This document shows positions 7,693 to 17,090 of a stretch of 43,622 bases of DNA, in pieces. Below the pieces are notes generated by a model that worked only from the letters and a program-made list of their open reading frames with translations, did no database searches and had not been told where the DNA came from. The translations under genes and the position numbers were made by a program. Every line of letters begins with the position of its first letter. Positions within the stretch are counted from its first letter, which is position 1. Origin of the DNA: JBHGBM01 sp041946965 (GTDB taxonomy: Bacteria; Acidobacteriota; Terriglobia; Bryobacterales; Bryobacteraceae); contig JBHGBM010000045.1 of assembly GCA_041946965.1 (NCBI GenBank), positions 1 to 43,622 of the forward strand, written 5' to 3'.

Positions 7693-8460
7693 ATGAACCG
7701 ACGCCATTTTGTGACTGCCGCGGCCTCCGCCGGCGCGGCCTCCGTACCCGCGTCCGCCGCCGGCGGAAACGCGATCATCGAACTGCGCTATTACCGGCTG
7801 CGGAACGGCAGCCAGGTGCAGCGGACCAGTGAATTTCTCAGCAAATCGTTCGCGCCCGCCGCGCGCAAAGCCGGGGCCGGGCCGATCGGCTTCTTCAGCT
7901 CCGTCATCGCGGAACAGGGCCCCTTCGCCCTGGCGCTGGTGGCGTATCCCTCGCTCGCCGCCGTGGGCGAGGTGGCGGACAGGATGATGGCGGACAAGCA
8001 GTACCGCCAGGGTTGGGAGCAGTACCACGGCGGCGCGGAACTCGGCTTCATCCGCATGGAGAACATGCTGCTGAAGGCGTTCGACGTGCAGCCCCAGGTA
8101 GTGCCGCCGCCGGCCGGCGGCAAGGGCCACATTTTCGAATTGCGCACCTACGAGTCCAATAACGCCAAAGCCGCGGCCGCCAAAATCAAGATGTTCAACG
8201 AGGGCGAGGCGGGCATTTTCAAGCGCCTGGGCTTCGCGCCGGTGTTCTTTGGCGAAACGCTGGTGGGCCGCAACCTCCCGAACCTGATGTACATGACGAC
8301 CCTTGAGAGCCTGGCGGACCGCGAAAAAAAGTGGGCTTCGTTCAGCGCCGACCCGGAGTGGCAGAAGATGCGCGCCATTCCGGAGTATTCCGACTCCCTG
8401 ATCGTCTCAAACACCAGCATCTCGCTGCTGCGCCCGCTGCCGTTCTCCGAAATCAAGTGA
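7693..8460 (+). CDS. Tat-exported NIPSNAP-family protein
   Basis: A 255-aa protein that starts with a twin-arginine-type leader (MNRRHFVTAAASAGAASVPASA). Two NIPSNAP-like repeats of the dimeric alpha+beta-barrel fold follow: one at about residues 28-130 (IIELRYYRLRNGSQVQRTSEFL) and one at about 145-250 (GHIFELRTYESNNAKAAAAK). NIPSNAP proteins have no agreed enzymatic activity. In Acidobacteriota and Planctomycetota exported copies often sit with sugar-processing genes, as here: it is one base upstream of a mannonate dehydratase-like gene and probably co-transcribed with the next three genes. Confidence 0.85.
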   Translation: MNRRHFVTAAASAGAASVPASAAGGNAIIELRYYRLRNGSQVQRTSEFLSKSFAPAARKAGAGPIGFFSSVIAEQGPFALALVAYPSLAAVGEVADRMMADKQYRQGWEQYHGGAELGFIRMENMLLKAFDVQPQVVPPPAGGKGHIFELRTYESNNAKAAAAKIKMFNEGEAGIFKRLGFAPVFFGETLVGRNLPNLMYMTTLESLADREKKWASFSADPEWQKMRAIPEYSDSLIVSNTSISLLRPLPFSEIK

Positions 8461-8461
8461 C

Positions 8462-9538
8462 ATGCGGCGCCGCGACCTGATCCATGCCGCCGCCGCCGGC
8501 GCGCTCGCCGCGGCGCCCCCGCCGGCGAAAGGCGCGCCCTCCAAGGTGCGCATGAAGCTCGGCACCCAACACAGCATGGCGGAGGCGAGCCTGAAGGTGC
8601 TGGCCGCGCTCGGGGTCAACAACATCTGCGGCACGCTGCCCTCCCGGCGGCTCGATGAGAGCTGGAGCGTGGAAGGACTCATGAAGCTGCGCGAGCGCGT
8701 GGAGTCGCACGGCATCAAGCTGGACATGCTGCCGCTGCCGCTCAGCTCCGCCTACATCACGCGCGCGGAAAACCCCAACATCATGCTGGGCAAGAGCCCG
8801 GAGCGCGACCGCGAGATCGACGGCATCTGCCAGATGATCCGCAACGCCTCGCGCGCCGGCATTCCGGCGCTCAAGTACAACCTGTGCATCCTGGGCGTGG
8901 TGCGCACGGAGTCCACGCCCGGGCGGGGCGGTTCGCGTTACAGCACGTTCGTGTACTCGAAGGCGAAACAGGATCCGCCGCTGACCGACGCCGGGCCGGT
9001 GAGCGAAGACGCGGCCTGGGAGCGCATCGATTACTTCGTCAAGCGCGTGATTCCGGTGGCGGAAGAATACAAGGTGCGCATGGCCTGCCATCAGCACGAT
9101 CCGGGCATGCCGCGCGATAAGGGCTTCCGCGGAGTGCACCGCGTGCTGGGCAGCGTGGAGGGCATGAAGCGGTTCATCGGCCTCCATCCCAGTCCCTATC
9201 ACGGGTTGAATTTCTGTCAGGGCACGGTCAGCGAAATGCTGCAAGACCCGGGGCGCGAGATCTTCGACGTGATCCGCTACTTCGGCACGCGGCGCAGAAT
9301 CTTCAACGTCCACTTCCGCAACATTCGCGGCCGCTTCCTGGACTTCCAGGAGACCTTTCCCGACGATGGCGACGTGAGCCTGATCCGCTCGATCCGCGTG
9401 TACCAGGAAGTGGGCTACGACGGTATGCTCATGCCGGACCACGTGCCGCGCATCGAGGGTGATGCGGGCGGCGCGCAGGCGTTCGCCTTCTGCTTCGGTT
9501 ACATCAGGGCGCTGTTGCAGATGCTCGAAACGTCGTAG
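8462..9538 (+). CDS. Tat-exported mannonate dehydratase-like (UxuA family) enzyme
   Basis: A 358-aa TIM-barrel protein of the UxuA/ManD type. The metal-site residues of mannonate dehydratase can be placed: HQHDPG (H210, H212), NFCQGT (C252), NVHFRN (H284) and PDHVPR (D326, H327). UxuA dehydrates D-mannonate to 2-keto-3-deoxygluconate in the cytoplasm. This copy instead starts with a twin-arginine-like leader (MRRRDLIHAAAAGALAAAPP), suggesting export. It is therefore a paralog whose true substrate may be an extracytoplasmic sugar acid. ATG lies one base after the NIPSNAP stop. Confidence 0.8.
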   Translation: MRRRDLIHAAAAGALAAAPPPAKGAPSKVRMKLGTQHSMAEASLKVLAALGVNNICGTLPSRRLDESWSVEGLMKLRERVESHGIKLDMLPLPLSSAYITRAENPNIMLGKSPERDREIDGICQMIRNASRAGIPALKYNLCILGVVRTESTPGRGGSRYSTFVYSKAKQDPPLTDAGPVSEDAAWERIDYFVKRVIPVAEEYKVRMACHQHDPGMPRDKGFRGVHRVLGSVEGMKRFIGLHPSPYHGLNFCQGTVSEMLQDPGREIFDVIRYFGTRRRIFNVHFRNIRGRFLDFQETFPDDGDVSLIRSIRVYQEVGYDGMLMPDHVPRIEGDAGGAQAFAFCFGYIRALLQMLETS

Positions 9539-9546
9539 GATATTCG

Positions 9547-10596
9547 GTGGCGTCTATGAACAACTTTCCCAAGCTGCATAATGCGATGTGGCCCGGCCTG
9601 GTGGGCAAAGGGCCCGATTCCGAGCCGCCCATCGGCCTGGACACCATGCTGGACCTCACCGCCGCCGCACGCGTCGACGGCGCGCGCTTCGACGGCGTGG
9701 ACCTGTTTCTGTTCGACCCTCACATCAGCATCGATTCCACCGACGACGATTTGAAGCGCCTGGCCGAAAAGGTGCAATCGCGCGGGTTCGTGGTGGGTTC
9801 GGTGGTCGCGCCCGTGTGGGCCCCGACGGGCGGCGGCTCCGCCATGGGCTCGGCCGACGACCGAAAGGCTTTCGTTCGCCAGGTGGAAAAGGCTTGCCGC
9901 ATCGCGCGCAAGCTGCGCGGCATGGGCGTGAGGCCCTACGGCGTGGTGCGCATCGATTCCGCCGCCGGTCCCGGCGATTGGGCCGCCGATCCGGAAGGCA
10001 ACACACGGCTCATCGCGGAGACCTTCCGTGCGGCGTGCGACGTCGCCGAGAGCTACGGCGAGCGCCTTGCGGCGGAAGGCGAGATCTGCTGGGGCGGCAT
10101 GCATAGCTGGAAGAAGGTGCTTCGGTTGCTGGAGATGGTGGGCCGGCCGCAGACCCTCGGCTTCCAGGCGGATATGGCGCACACCCTGCTGTTCACGCTC
10201 GGCCATAATGCGCCCGAGGACCGTATCCTGCCCGAGAGTTTCGACTGGAGCGACCGCAATACCCTGGACCAGGCCCTGCGCACCATGACCGCCGCTCTGC
10301 GTCCGTGGACCATCGACTTCCACGTGGCCCAGAACGACGCCACGGTGAAGGGGTCCGGCTCGCACGACAAGACCGGGCGGCACTGCCTGCCGGGCGACCC
10401 CAACGGCAAGCTGGACATCGTCCGCGCGGCGGGGTTCTGGCTGCGCGACGACGCCGGACAGCCCACGCGCGCCATGCGCCACCTGTGCTGGGACGGCTGC
10501 ATGTTCCCCAACGAGGTGATGATGCGCCCCGAGACCTGGAACAGCATTCTCGCGACCATGGCCGCCGTGCGTGAGGCTCACGGCTGGCGGGAGTAA
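9547..10596 (+). CDS. Sugar phosphate isomerase/epimerase-like TIM-barrel protein
   Basis: A protein of about 349 aa of the xylose-isomerase-like TIM-barrel superfamily (AP_endonuc_2). The barrel begins with the TMLDLTAAARVDGARFDGVDLFL strands. Probable metal ligands lie in EGEICWGGMHSW, FQADMAHTL, IDFHVAQND and the HDKTGRHCLPGDPNGK loop. It has no signal peptide, so it acts in the cytoplasm, unlike its two upstream neighbours. GTG at 9547 is the longest start; ATG at 9556 is equally possible. Paired with a Gfo/Idh/MocA oxidoreductase downstream, it fits a sugar oxidation/isomerisation pathway; the substrate is unknown. Confidence 0.8.
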   Translation: MASMNNFPKLHNAMWPGLVGKGPDSEPPIGLDTMLDLTAAARVDGARFDGVDLFLFDPHISIDSTDDDLKRLAEKVQSRGFVVGSVVAPVWAPTGGGSAMGSADDRKAFVRQVEKACRIARKLRGMGVRPYGVVRIDSAAGPGDWAADPEGNTRLIAETFRAACDVAESYGERLAAEGEICWGGMHSWKKVLRLLEMVGRPQTLGFQADMAHTLLFTLGHNAPEDRILPESFDWSDRNTLDQALRTMTAALRPWTIDFHVAQNDATVKGSGSHDKTGRHCLPGDPNGKLDIVRAAGFWLRDDAGQPTRAMRHLCWDGCMFPNEVMMRPETWNSILATMAAVREAHGWRE

Positions 10597-10608
10597 GGGA
10601 GAACCAAC

Positions 10609-11757
<1,149 letters not shown>

Positions 11758-11770
11758 GGGCGGCTGCGGA

Positions 11771-13693
11771 TTATTGACCTTTCCGCTGCGTCCGGCGGTA
11801 GCGGATCGATTCCACAATCTGGCTGAAGCGCGGCTCTTCGCGAATCGCGGCCAGCAGGGGATTGCGCTGGAACCACTCCGCCCGCTCATCCCCAACGCGC
11901 ACCGCCCTTTCCAGCCAATCGAGCGCCTTGGTTTTGTCTCCCAGGGCGGTATAGAACTCCGCCACGACCGATGCGTGGTACAAAAATTCGCCGTACTTGA
12001 GCACTTCCGCATCCATCTCCCTGAGCGCCTCTGCCCGTTTCCCTTCCAGCGCCAGTTGGAGCGCCCACAGCAGGCGGACCCAGTAGTTCCGCGGCTCCAT
12101 GGCCCGGGCCTGCTCCACCGTCCCGCGCGCCCTGACGAGGTCGCCGTTGCTCATGTGAGCCATGGCCAGTATGAGCAGCGCGGGAACGTTTTTCGGGTCC
12201 TGTTCGAGAACCTTCTCCAACTCGCGAATCGCCCCGCGGGGGTCTCCCATTTCGCGCATGGTCTCGCCGAAGTTCCAGCGCGCCGGAAAGAACAGCGGGT
12301 CGCGGTCCAGGAGCTTCCTCCACAGCGTCTGGGCTGTTTGAGTATCCCCGTTTAAATGGTGATAACTCGCCACGAAGTTCAGACCGTCGTTCTCGTTGGG
12401 ATCCAATTCCAGCGTCCTTCTCGCTTCCTGGACCGATAGCTCCCTGCGCCCCTGATACAGATATACCAGGGACAAGCCGGCGTGGGCGCGGGCCGAATTG
12501 GGATCGTCCTGCAAGGCCCGCCGAAGCTCCTCCTCGGCTTTGTAGAGCCAGGCCGTGTCATTGGACATTCCCGAGTCGATCAATAGAATGTGGGTGAACC
12601 CGTACCAGGCCCGCGCATGGGCGAACCGGGGATCCAGGTGCAGGCTCTTTTCGAGCAGGGCCCGCGCCCGCGGCAGGTCCTGCTGGGTGTTGAGGAACAG
12701 CAATGCCCGCTGGAGGTACTCATTCGCCTCCGGAATCTTCGAGGGCAGCGGCGCAAAGGTGCGCGGGTTGCGCGGCCACAGGGCCGCGGCCGCTCCGAGG
12801 GCCGCCAGCGTGGCCGTCCCCCCGGCGATCCACAGCCACGTGCGCCGGCTCAGCGGGCGCCGCGCCGCGGACTCCACCGACTCGATGGCCGCCCGCGCCT
12901 CGCCGCCGCGCTGGTATCGCTGCCCCGGCTCCCGCGCCAGGCAGCGGCCTACGACGGCGCGTAATCCCGCGCCGATCCGCGCCGGCAATTCCGGCGCCGG
13001 TTCCCGCAGCACCGCCGCCGTCAGATCAAACAGGCTTTTCCCCTGAAAAGGAAGCCGGCCGGCGGCCATCTCGTAGAGCAGCACACCGAACGACCAGATA
13101 TCGCTGCGGGCGTCGGCCGGCTCTCCCCGCAGGACCTCCGGCGGCATGTACGAAAAGGTTCCGGCCACCATTCCCGGCTGGGAGACCTCAGTTCGCGTCG
13201 CTTCCTCGCCGCCGATGGCCTCCGCCAGCCGCTTGGCCAGGCCGAAGTCCAGCACCTTGACGCGGCCCTCCGGCGTGACCATTACGTTCGAACTCTTCAG
13301 GTCGCGATGCACGATGCCGCGGTCATGGGAGTGCGCCAGCGCCTCGGCGATCTGCTTTCCGTACCGCAGCACGTCGCCGGGCGGCAGCCCTTCGGCCGGA
13401 ATCAGTTCGTTCAACGGCCGGCCTTCGACGTACTCCATGGCGATGAAGGTACGGCCGCCGGCCTCCGCAACCTCGTATATGGTGCAGATATTCGGGTGAT
13501 TCAACGCCGAGGCGGTTCGGGCTTCGCGCTGAAAGCGCTCCAGAGCCGAGCGGTTGCGCGCCAACTCTTCGGGCAGGAACTTCAGCGCGACAGCGCGGTT
13601 CAGCGTGATATCTTCGGCCCGGTACACCACACCCATCCCGCCCTCGCCGAGTTTGGCGATAACGCGATAGTGCGAAATGGAGCTTCCGAGCAC
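11771..13693 (-). CDS. Membrane Ser/Thr protein kinase with C-terminal TPR repeats
   Basis: A 640-aa Hanks-type kinase. The glycine loop is GEGGMGVVY (17-25), the ATP lysine is K38, the catalytic loop is HRDLKSSN (D131) and DFGLAK starts at 149; the catalytic residues are intact. One membrane segment (about 285-306) follows. The extracytoplasmic part carries about seven TPR-like repeats (320-625), such as RALLEKSLHLDPRFAHARAWYG. The layout is the standard signalling kinase of Acidobacteriota. The GTG start at 13693 gives the usual MLGSSISHYRVIAKLGEG N-terminus. The gene is the last of a minus-strand group and converges on the Gfo/Idh gene with a 13-base gap. The target is unknown. Confidence 0.93.
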   Translation of the reverse strand: MLGSSISHYRVIAKLGEGGMGVVYRAEDITLNRAVALKFLPEELARNRSALERFQREARTASALNHPNICTIYEVAEAGGRTFIAMEYVEGRPLNELIPAEGLPPGDVLRYGKQIAEALAHSHDRGIVHRDLKSSNVMVTPEGRVKVLDFGLAKRLAEAIGGEEATRTEVSQPGMVAGTFSYMPPEVLRGEPADARSDIWSFGVLLYEMAAGRLPFQGKSLFDLTAAVLREPAPELPARIGAGLRAVVGRCLAREPGQRYQRGGEARAAIESVESAARRPLSRRTWLWIAGGTATLAALGAAAALWPRNPRTFAPLPSKIPEANEYLQRALLFLNTQQDLPRARALLEKSLHLDPRFAHARAWYGFTHILLIDSGMSNDTAWLYKAEEELRRALQDDPNSARAHAGLSLVYLYQGRRELSVQEARRTLELDPNENDGLNFVASYHHLNGDTQTAQTLWRKLLDRDPLFFPARWNFGETMREMGDPRGAIRELEKVLEQDPKNVPALLILAMAHMSNGDLVRARGTVEQARAMEPRNYWVRLLWALQLALEGKRAEALREMDAEVLKYGEFLYHASVVAEFYTALGDKTKALDWLERAVRVGDERAEWFQRNPLLAAIREEPRFSQIVESIRYRRTQRKGQ

Positions 13694-13714
13694 GGGTGGT
13701 CAGTCATGCAGGAT

Positions 13715-13734
13715 ATCCCGTTGCGATGCGGGAT
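13715..13734 (-). other. Small hairpin between sulfatase and kinase genes
   Basis: ATCCCG (13715-13720) and CGGGAT (13729-13734) form a six-pair stem around an eight-base loop, in the 59-base gap between the sulfatase stop and the kinase start. No U-run follows, so it may attenuate read-through or protect an mRNA end, or be chance. Confidence 0.3.
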
Positions 13735-13752
13735 TCAATCGCGATACCGGCG

Positions 13753-15297
13753 CTAGCGCTTCCTGCGCCCGCCCTTGCGCTCGCGCTGCTCGCGGCGGTC
13801 CGGCGCGTTCTCCGCGGCCTTGAGCCGCTGCGCTTCGGTGATGCGCGCGTAGTCCGGCATGGACATGCCCGCGATCTTTACGGGCGCAGGCCGCGCGGCG
13901 CGGGTGGCGGCGATGCGCTTGCGGTATTCCTCTACGCGCGTCCGCTGCTTCGGGTCGTTGGCCAGGTTGTGGTCCTCTTTCGGGTCGTTGCGCAGGTCGT
14001 AAAGCTCGAAGGGGCCCGAGCCGTCCAAACTGTTGTCGATCAGCTTCCAGTAGCCGTCCACCCACATGCCGCCGCGCAGTTGCGAAAAGCAGGTGTTCTT
14101 CCAGGCGGCGTCGCCGCCGCGGGCCAGCTTGAGGAAGCTGCGTCCCTGCACGCCCTCGGGCACCGGCAGGCCGGCGGCCTCCAGGATGGAGGGCGCCAGG
14201 TCCGTGTTCTCGATCACTTTATCCACCACGCGCCCGCCGTTCTCCGCCGCCCCTTTGGGCCCGCGCCACAGCAGCGGCACGTGCGCCGCGCCCTCGTATT
14301 GAATGCCCTTGAACCAGCGGCCGTGCTCGCCCAGCATGTTGCCGTGATCGGCGGTGAAGAGCACCAGGGTGTTGTCCGCCATGCCCAGGGTTTCCAACTC
14401 GCGCATCAGCAGGCCCACGTGGTCGTCGATGTGGCTCACCGCGCCGTAGTACTTGGCGGTCATCACACGCATCATCTCCTCGTTATCCACGTAATGCCGC
14501 AGCGACTGCCCACGCTGCTTCGCGCGAATTTCTTTCGCGTTGGGGACGAGCCGCGGGATGGGCATCTTCTTCGGGTCGTACTTGCTGAAATACGGTTCCG
14601 GCTCCACCGACGGCGAGTGCGGTTTCAGGTAACTGGTGAAGAGAAACCACGGTTGGCCCGCGGCCTTTCGCGCGCGCAGATATTCGAGCGAGCGCGCCGT
14701 GATCCATTCCGTTTCAAAATCCTCTATGGGGTATTTGAAAAGCCCGACGTCGCGGCCTAGAGGGTCGTCGGGCCACGGGCACGTCCCCGGCACGGTCGGG
14801 AACTTCGCTGGCGAGCCGTGTTTCTTGCGCAGGTATTCCATGTAGCCCAGTTCCGGGGTGGGGCCTTCGGCGCTGAACGACCAGAATTGGTCAAAGCCGT
14901 AGCTGAACTGGCGAGGCGTGTAGTGCAGCTTGCCCGCGATGGCGGTGTGATAGCCGTAATGCTTCAGGATGGAGGGCAGGAAGATCTCACCGGGATGGGC
15001 GGGAACGCCGTTCGATTCCACGCCGTGCACGTGCGCGTACCGCCCGGTGAAGGCGCTGGCGCGCGAGGGTGAACACACCGGCGAGACGGTGTAGCTGCGC
15101 GAGAAACGCACCCCGGCGCGCCCCAGCCGGTCGAGGTTCGGGGTGGCTACAACGGGGTTCTTCTCCGAACTCATGGCGTCCCAGCGCATCTCATCCACCA
15201 TGATGAAGAGGATATTAGGGCGCTGCTGCGCGGCGTGAAGGGGCGCGGCTGCGGCGGCCGCGCCAGCAAGGAATTCCCGGCGAGTGAACGGGCTCAT
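13753..15297 (-). CDS. Tat-exported sulfatase (formylglycine type)
   Basis: A 514-aa alkaline-phosphatase-fold sulfatase. The leader MSPFTRREFLAGAAAAAAPL is twin-arginine type. The formylglycine signature is VCSPSRASAFTGRY, with C75 the residue to be modified (C-x-P-x-R). Metal ligands lie in VDEMRWD (D35, where many sulfatases have a DD pair) and in TADHGNMLGEHG near the middle. The DExR form resembles choline-sulfatase and heparan-sulfatase-like groups. It would cleave sulfate esters in the periplasm, probably on sulfated glycans or small sulfate esters. It starts 17 bases after the beta-propeller gene. Confidence 0.92.
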   Translation of the reverse strand: MSPFTRREFLAGAAAAAAPLHAAQQRPNILFIMVDEMRWDAMSSEKNPVVATPNLDRLGRAGVRFSRSYTVSPVCSPSRASAFTGRYAHVHGVESNGVPAHPGEIFLPSILKHYGYHTAIAGKLHYTPRQFSYGFDQFWSFSAEGPTPELGYMEYLRKKHGSPAKFPTVPGTCPWPDDPLGRDVGLFKYPIEDFETEWITARSLEYLRARKAAGQPWFLFTSYLKPHSPSVEPEPYFSKYDPKKMPIPRLVPNAKEIRAKQRGQSLRHYVDNEEMMRVMTAKYYGAVSHIDDHVGLLMRELETLGMADNTLVLFTADHGNMLGEHGRWFKGIQYEGAAHVPLLWRGPKGAAENGGRVVDKVIENTDLAPSILEAAGLPVPEGVQGRSFLKLARGGDAAWKNTCFSQLRGGMWVDGYWKLIDNSLDGSGPFELYDLRNDPKEDHNLANDPKQRTRVEEYRKRIAATRAARPAPVKIAGMSMPDYARITEAQRLKAAENAPDRREQRERKGGRRKR

Positions 15298-15314
15298 CGG
15301 AATCTACGTTATCA

Positions 15315-16415
15315 TTACTCGACCAGCTTCAGGATCATGCCCGTGTCGGTGGCAACCCAGATGTCGCGCGCGCCCGCCGAAGCGAACATGGCACGTCGCG
15401 CATTGGCCCGGTAATCGACCTCCATTTCGGTCCACGTGGAGAGATCGCCGCTGGTGAGGATGTGGAGCTTGCCGGGGATGGGTGCGCGAAGCAGTTTGCC
15501 GGGGATGCCGATGGCCGCCAGATAACCAGGCCCCGAAGGCGCCACCGCGACGTCGGTAACGGCGCGGTCCCTCTCGCGGAACGCTCGCAAACTCTTGCCG
15601 CTCCTCCATGCCAGCGAGAACACCTCAGACGGGTAAGCGAACGATTCGGCGAACTCCACCAGGCCCAGGCCCCGCCCCTCGGGGGTGAGCCGCACGCGCG
15701 CGATGCGTCCGAAAATGGACGTCGTCGCCGCGTTCCACGTCTTGCCGCCGTCGCGCGTTTCGAGCGAGACGGACATCGTCGGCCATTCACTGCGGCTGAC
15801 GGCTTTTTCCGGCTCCATCCAATCGGGAAACTCCTGGCTGGCGCGGCGCGGCGGGCGGTTGTAGCCGATGATCATCCCGACCTGCGGCGTAACGAATGTG
15901 ATCCAGGTGAATGCCGTGTATTCCGGCCGGGCCTTCACGGCATCGGCGGCGGCCACGCGCGTCCACCGCTTGCCGCCGTCCGCGGTTTCGAACACGGACT
16001 TCCTCAGTCCCACGCCGAAACCCCGCTCCGGGGTGAGGAAATGCACGCGCAGGATTTCCTTCGGTGCGGGGATCTTCTTCCAGCTCCGCCCGCCTTCGAT
16101 GGTCTGGTAAATGCCCTTTTCCGTCACGATCCAGCCCACGGACTCGTTCAGGAAAAAACAGGAGACCGCCGGGGACGGCAGTCGCACGGCGGTCCAGTGG
16201 GCACCGCCATCAATGGTGAGCGCCGCGGAGCCGCGGTTGCGGCCCTTGTCCGCGAGGTAGCCGACGGCGATGCCGCGTTGCGCGGTGGGAAAGGCCAGGT
16301 CCAGGATGTGGAAGCTGGACTCGGCTTCATCGTGGAAGTACTGCATCTGCCAGCGCCCGGCCGCGCTCAGAGCGCCCGGCAGCAGGGCGGCAAGAATGCA
16401 GAGTTGTGCGCGCAT
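15315..16415 (-). CDS. Exported Ycf48-like/BNR-repeat beta-propeller protein
   Basis: A 366-aa protein with a signal peptide (MRAQLCILAALLPGALSAAG). Repeated Asp-box-type motifs follow: ALTIDGGAHWTAV, YQTIEGGRSWKKI, VFETADGGKRWTRV and LETRDGGKTWNAA. These mark a sialidase/Ycf48-like propeller of about seven blades. Ycf48 assists photosystem II assembly in cyanobacteria, but relatives in non-phototrophs have no known job, and no photosynthesis genes are near. Its place between a GAF protein (one-base gap) and a sulfatase suggests either an exported scaffold or a glycan-binding protein. Confidence 0.8.
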   Translation of the reverse strand: MRAQLCILAALLPGALSAAGRWQMQYFHDEAESSFHILDLAFPTAQRGIAVGYLADKGRNRGSAALTIDGGAHWTAVRLPSPAVSCFFLNESVGWIVTEKGIYQTIEGGRSWKKIPAPKEILRVHFLTPERGFGVGLRKSVFETADGGKRWTRVAAADAVKARPEYTAFTWITFVTPQVGMIIGYNRPPRRASQEFPDWMEPEKAVSRSEWPTMSVSLETRDGGKTWNAATTSIFGRIARVRLTPEGRGLGLVEFAESFAYPSEVFSLAWRSGKSLRAFRERDRAVTDVAVAPSGPGYLAAIGIPGKLLRAPIPGKLHILTSGDLSTWTEMEVDYRANARRAMFASAGARDIWVATDTGMILKLVE

Positions 16416-16416
16416 G

Positions 16417-17013
16417 TTACCGTTTCGGAAGCACCGGTCCGGAGGAGAGCACCAGTTCGGCGTGATTGGCGGATTCGATGGCGTCGGGATCCATCCGCGC
16501 CAGAACCAGCGCGCAGCCCACTTGTTCGGCGACGGTGGTGATCACCTCCATCTCGTTCCCGGTATGCTGGTGCGGCAGGCGGTGATGCACGTTGATCACG
16601 CCCACCAGGCGGTTGCGCGCGATCACGGGAGCGGAGAGGAAAGCCTCAAAGCCGTCCTCCGGCAGCTCGCTGAAGCTCTTGAAGCGCGAATCGCGATAGG
16701 CTTCGCGCGAAATCGCCAGCAGCTTGCGCTCGCGGGCCACCCAACCGGTCAGGCCTTCGCTCGGCTTCAGCCGCACCTTGCCGATGCTCGAAGGATGAGG
16801 CGTGTTGGAGGCGCAGAGCACCAGTTCATCGCCGTCCATCACATACAGCAGGCAGGAATCGCACCCGGTGAATTCCACCACCAGCGCCACGATGCCTTGC
16901 AACACTTCCTGCAAGCTCATCTCCCGCACCATGAAACGGCTGATTCTCTGGAAAAGGCGAAGCTGTTGCTCCGTGCGTTGCAGGTGCTGCTCCAGCTCCT
17001 TGAACTTCGGCAC
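16417..17013 (-). CDS. GAF-domain protein
   Basis: A 198-aa cytoplasmic protein: a short coiled coil (about residues 5-25) followed by one GAF domain (about 30-180) with GCDSCLLYVMDGDELVLCAS, LKPSEGLTGWVARERKLLAI and SAPVIARNRLVGVINVHH. GAF domains bind small ligands such as nucleotides or tetrapyrroles, or sense redox and oxygen. There is no output domain, so it must act through a partner. The start is GTG at 17013; no ribosome binding site at useful distance is seen. It opens the group GAF, beta-propeller, sulfatase, kinase. Confidence 0.85.
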   Translation of the reverse strand: MPKFKELEQHLQRTEQQLRLFQRISRFMVREMSLQEVLQGIVALVVEFTGCDSCLLYVMDGDELVLCASNTPHPSSIGKVRLKPSEGLTGWVARERKLLAISREAYRDSRFKSFSELPEDGFEAFLSAPVIARNRLVGVINVHHRLPHQHTGNEMEVITTVAEQVGCALVLARMDPDAIESANHAELVLSSGPVLPKR

Positions 17014-17019
17014 GCCTTT

Positions 17020-17025
17020 ATTATA
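17020..17025 (-). promoter_or_regulatory. Consensus -10 box upstream of the GAF gene
   Basis: On the minus strand this reads TATAAT, a perfect -10 hexamer, ending seven bases before the GTG start at 17013. Transcription would begin at or within one or two bases of the start codon, so the mRNA may be leaderless. The -35 region (about 17043-17048) lies in the terminator of the upstream gene and is a poor match. Confidence 0.6.
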
Positions 17026-17036
17026 ACGGCGCGCGC

Positions 17037-17067
17037 AAAAAAAGAGCCTGACCCGAAGGCCAGGCTC
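17037..17067 (-). terminator. Intrinsic terminator of the acyl-CoA synthetase/GNAT gene
   Basis: On the minus strand GAGCCTG (17067-17061) pairs with CAGGCTC (17050-17044) around a ten-base CCTTCGG-containing loop, followed directly by seven T residues (17043-17037). It lies 24 bases after the stop codon of the synthetase gene and separates it from the GAF gene promoter. Confidence 0.92.
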
Positions 17068-17090
17068 GAAGGGGAACGAAGAAATCGAAA

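Noticed and set aside
11766..11786. Possible hairpin between the Gfo/Idh and kinase genes (GCGGA/TCCGC)
   Set aside because: Only five pairs with an eleven-base loop and no T-run; too weak to call a terminator.
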